Below, one piece after another: positions 61,998-64,000 of a stretch of DNA of 64,000 nt. Source of the DNA: Rhizophagus irregularis (taxonomy: Eukaryota > Glomeromycota > Glomeromycetes > Glomerales > Glomeraceae); assembly GCF_026210795.1 (NCBI RefSeq), contig NC_089440.1, positions 2,728,001 to 2,792,000 of the forward strand, given 5' to 3'. Position 1 is the first letter of the stretch. Each line of letters opens with the position of its first letter. A model generated the notes under the pieces. That model worked only from the letters and a program-made list of their open reading frames with translations. It had not been told where the DNA came from and did no database searches. A program made the position numbers and the translations under genes.

Positions 61998-63683
61998 ATG
62001 GATGAATTTGACATAGAAATAAATCCCAACGTTGCGATTAACAATTCAAGCACAACTCTTCCGAATAAAACTACAATCGAACAGCTTAAAATAAACGAAA
62101 ATCAGGAACCTATTTTAACAAAAAAAGAATTATTTGCATGGTATCTTTACGCATTTGCCTGTGAGGTTTATTCTGTAGTTTCAATATCAAGTTTTATACC
62201 TTTAATTTTAGAACACTTTGCTTCAGAGAAGGGTGTAACTAGCATTGATCGAACGCCTTGTAAAACTGCTAAAGAAGGATTACGATGTGTAGTAAATATA
62301 TTTGGATTTTGGATTGATACGGCATCGTTCAGTTTATATACATTTTCATTAAGCGTAATATTGCAAGCAATTACGACAATTTCAATTGGAGCGACAGCAG
62401 ATCATGGGGCAATGCGCAAAACGTTGCTTCTGAATTTTGCCTTTGTTGGAAGTATATCAGCAATGTTATTTTTATTGATTCCTTCTGGCTCATATATAAT
62501 AGCTGGTATTTTAACTATTATTGGAAACGTAAGTTTTGGTGCAGCTTTTGTTTGCTTTAACGGGTTTTTACCAGTTATAGTTAGAAATCATAGTGATGTA
62601 AGAAAAATTTCAAATGAAATAAAAAACTATATAATAGATAAAAATAAAACGCATGAACATGATACACAAATCGAAGATGATGAAAGTACTTTAGAGGATC
62701 GAAGTCTTTTGAGTTCAAAAGATCCAATATTAATTAATCTTAAAGAAAATTTATTAAAAACTAAAGATCGTATATCGGCTCATATATCTGCACGTGGTTT
62801 TGCGAGTGGATACTTTGGTGGTATAATCCTTTTAATTATTTGTTTGCTTATTTCATTTTTATTACGTTCTACCATTTATAGTCTACAAATTGGGGTCTTT
62901 CTTTCTGGAATTTGGTGGTTTTTATTTTCTTTATTTGTCAGTAAATGGCTACAACCTAGGCCGGGTCCTCCTTTATTTCTTAATGAAGAAAGTAAAATAA
63001 GATGGATAAATTACGTGACATTCTCTTGGAGAAGGTTATGGAAAACAATTTTACAAGTTAAAAAGTTGGAAATGACTTTTCGATTTTTGATTGTTTGGAT
63101 TCTCGTATCAGACAGCTGCACCACTATATTATCAGTAGCTTTGCTTTTCGCTAAGACTACTTTGAATATAAAGACACCGGGTTTGATTACCTTAACATTG
63201 ATAGCTCCGATTTCCGCTTTAATCTCAACTTTATTATTTCCATATTTTATTAAGCTTAGTGTTAAAAAAACGACCATTTTGCTTCTTTTCATGCTATTAT
63301 TTATTCCTATTTATGGGTGTCTAGGGTTAATTCTACCATTTGGTGGTTTAAGGAGTTCGGGTGAACTTTATTTTATGGCTGTGTGGTTTGGATTCGTTCT
63401 GGGACCTCTTCAAAGTTATTGTAGGACAATGTTTGCAGAATTAGTTCCACGTGGAAGAGAAACTGAATTTTTTGCACTTTATGCTATAACTGATAAAGGA
63501 TCAAGTTGGTTTGGACCATCTTTAATAGCTATAATAGTTGATGTTACAGGTGAAATTAGATATGGATTTTTATTATTATTTGTACTTATTTTTTTATCAA
63601 TACCCATTTTGTGGTTTGTGGATGAAAAAAAAGGAAAGGAAGACGCTATGAATTCCTCTATAGACAATGAAGATATTATTTAA
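61998..63683 (+). CDS. ATG22: ATG22-like vacuolar amino-acid effluxer
   Basis: Single exon, 561 residues, about the size of yeast Atg22 (528). The family lies in the vacuolar membrane and exports amino acids (leucine and others in yeast) released when autophagic bodies are broken down. Visible features: cytosolic N-terminus to residue 40, then KKELFAWYLYAFACEVYSVVSISSFIPLILE, the Atg22 signature around the first membrane helix. A lumenal loop with two cysteines follows (C-K-T-A-K-E-G-L-R-C), then ISIGATADHGAMRKTLL of the MFS-like loop, and about 11-12 hydrophobic segments in all. A hydrophilic central loop (residues about 200-260) and a tail follow. Its stop overlaps the stop of the convergent TOPORS-like gene. 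Confidence 0.92.
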   Translation: MDEFDIEINPNVAINNSSTTLPNKTTIEQLKINENQEPILTKKELFAWYLYAFACEVYSVVSISSFIPLILEHFASEKGVTSIDRTPCKTAKEGLRCVVNIFGFWIDTASFSLYTFSLSVILQAITTISIGATADHGAMRKTLLLNFAFVGSISAMLFLLIPSGSYIIAGILTIIGNVSFGAAFVCFNGFLPVIVRNHSDVRKISNEIKNYIIDKNKTHEHDTQIEDDESTLEDRSLLSSKDPILINLKENLLKTKDRISAHISARGFASGYFGGIILLIICLLISFLLRSTIYSLQIGVFLSGIWWFLFSLFVSKWLQPRPGPPLFLNEESKIRWINYVTFSWRRLWKTILQVKKLEMTFRFLIVWILVSDSCTTILSVALLFAKTTLNIKTPGLITLTLIAPISALISTLLFPYFIKLSVKKTTILLLFMLLFIPIYGCLGLILPFGGLRSSGELYFMAVWFGFVLGPLQSYCRTMFAELVPRGRETEFFALYAITDKGSSWFGPSLIAIIVDVTGEIRYGFLLLFVLIFLSIPILWFVDEKKGKEDAMNSSIDNEDII

Positions 63684-64000
63684 GCATAGCTCACTAATTT
63701 GTCCCAAGTATCAATATTCAATTCACTCTCTATAAACTGAGTAATTTCATGTATAAATTTTTCTGTTGACTTTCCTAACCAAGGTTTTAGCTTTTCAATA
63801 ATTTCATTTTTTGTTTTTTTTTGTTTATAAAATGATGATATCACCGAAAAGACATATTCATCGACCACCACGTCATAAGCGTCAGAAAGTAAAACTATTA
63901 AATCGCGTGTTATAAAAGGCCTTACGCGTTCAGTATCGTACTTATTAAATGTAAAAATCTTTTTACTTTTTAAATTAGGAACATTTGTTGGAAAAAGGTT
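63680..64000 (-). CDS. TOPORS-like E3 ligase, C-terminal (PWI-like) region, partial
   Basis: The minus-strand frame is open from the window edge to the stop at 63682-63680 (about 106 residues seen). The sequence reads YDTERVRPFITRDLIVLLSD, then a helix pair, then IIEKLKPWLGKSTEKFIHEI and ESELNIDTWDKL. This resembles the segment in fungal and animal Topors where a PF/PWL-x-x-x-T-x-x-F-I-H-E-x-x-x-F motif follows the RING. Topors proteins are RING E3 ligases for ubiquitin and SUMO. The RING itself would lie beyond 64000, so the call depends on the C-terminal resemblance only. Confidence 0.6.
   Translation of the reverse strand, partial: NLFPTNVPNLKSKKIFTFNKYDTERVRPFITRDLIVLLSDAYDVVVDEYVFSVISSFYKQKKTKNEIIEKLKPWLGKSTEKFIHEITQFIESELNIDTWDKLVSYA

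Overview
The window looks like nuclear DNA of an AT-rich, intron-rich fungus. Genes carry many short (about 50-100 bp) GT-AG introns. Gene content is eukaryotic: SPT16, NTF2, ATG22, a mitochondrial ribosomal protein, and F-box/LRR proteins. Intergenic DNA is full of short inverted-repeat transposons. The F-box family, the extreme AT content and the LINE-type RNase H remnants fit an arbuscular mycorrhizal fungus such as Rhizophagus. That assignment is inference; the sequence alone does not prove it.

Layout. (1) 1-8.2 kb: the 3' end of one F-box-type gene, then gene-poor DNA with two short DNA transposons. (2) 8.2-18.3 kb: an F-box-type gene, then a compact cluster with mitochondrial bS18 (-), a DNAJC12-like J-protein (+), a small membrane protein (-), a BTB/T1-domain protein (-), an NmrA-like NAD(P)-binding protein (-) and an ANKRD39-like ankyrin protein (+). 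(3) 18.3-47.1 kb: a gene desert of about 29 kb. It holds at least nine defined mobile-element insertions, two of them poly(A)-tailed retroinsertions with long target-site duplications, plus a decayed RNase H-bearing retroelement, satellites and microsatellites. (4) 47.1-64 kb: an F-box/LRR gene whose last codons come from an inserted MITE, followed by a dense housekeeping block: SPT16 (-), a 12-knuckle CCHC protein (+), NTF2 (-), cyanase (-), Fe-S L-serine dehydratase (+), ATG22 (+) and the 3' end of a TOPORS-like gene (-).

How the genes may work together. Cyanase and serine dehydratase are divergent over 152 bp, and both reactions release ammonia; ATG22, a vacuolar amino-acid exporter, lies next to them. 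This gives a short stretch themed on nitrogen release, which I present as a hypothesis. Several pairs share bidirectional promoters: bS18m/DNAJC12, SPT16/CCHC and cyanase/serine dehydratase. ATG22 and the TOPORS-like gene converge so tightly that their stop codons overlap in one TTAA.

No tRNA, rRNA or CRISPR array was recognised. Multi-exon models were built by hand from splice signals, reading phase and family knowledge, and none was checked against transcripts.
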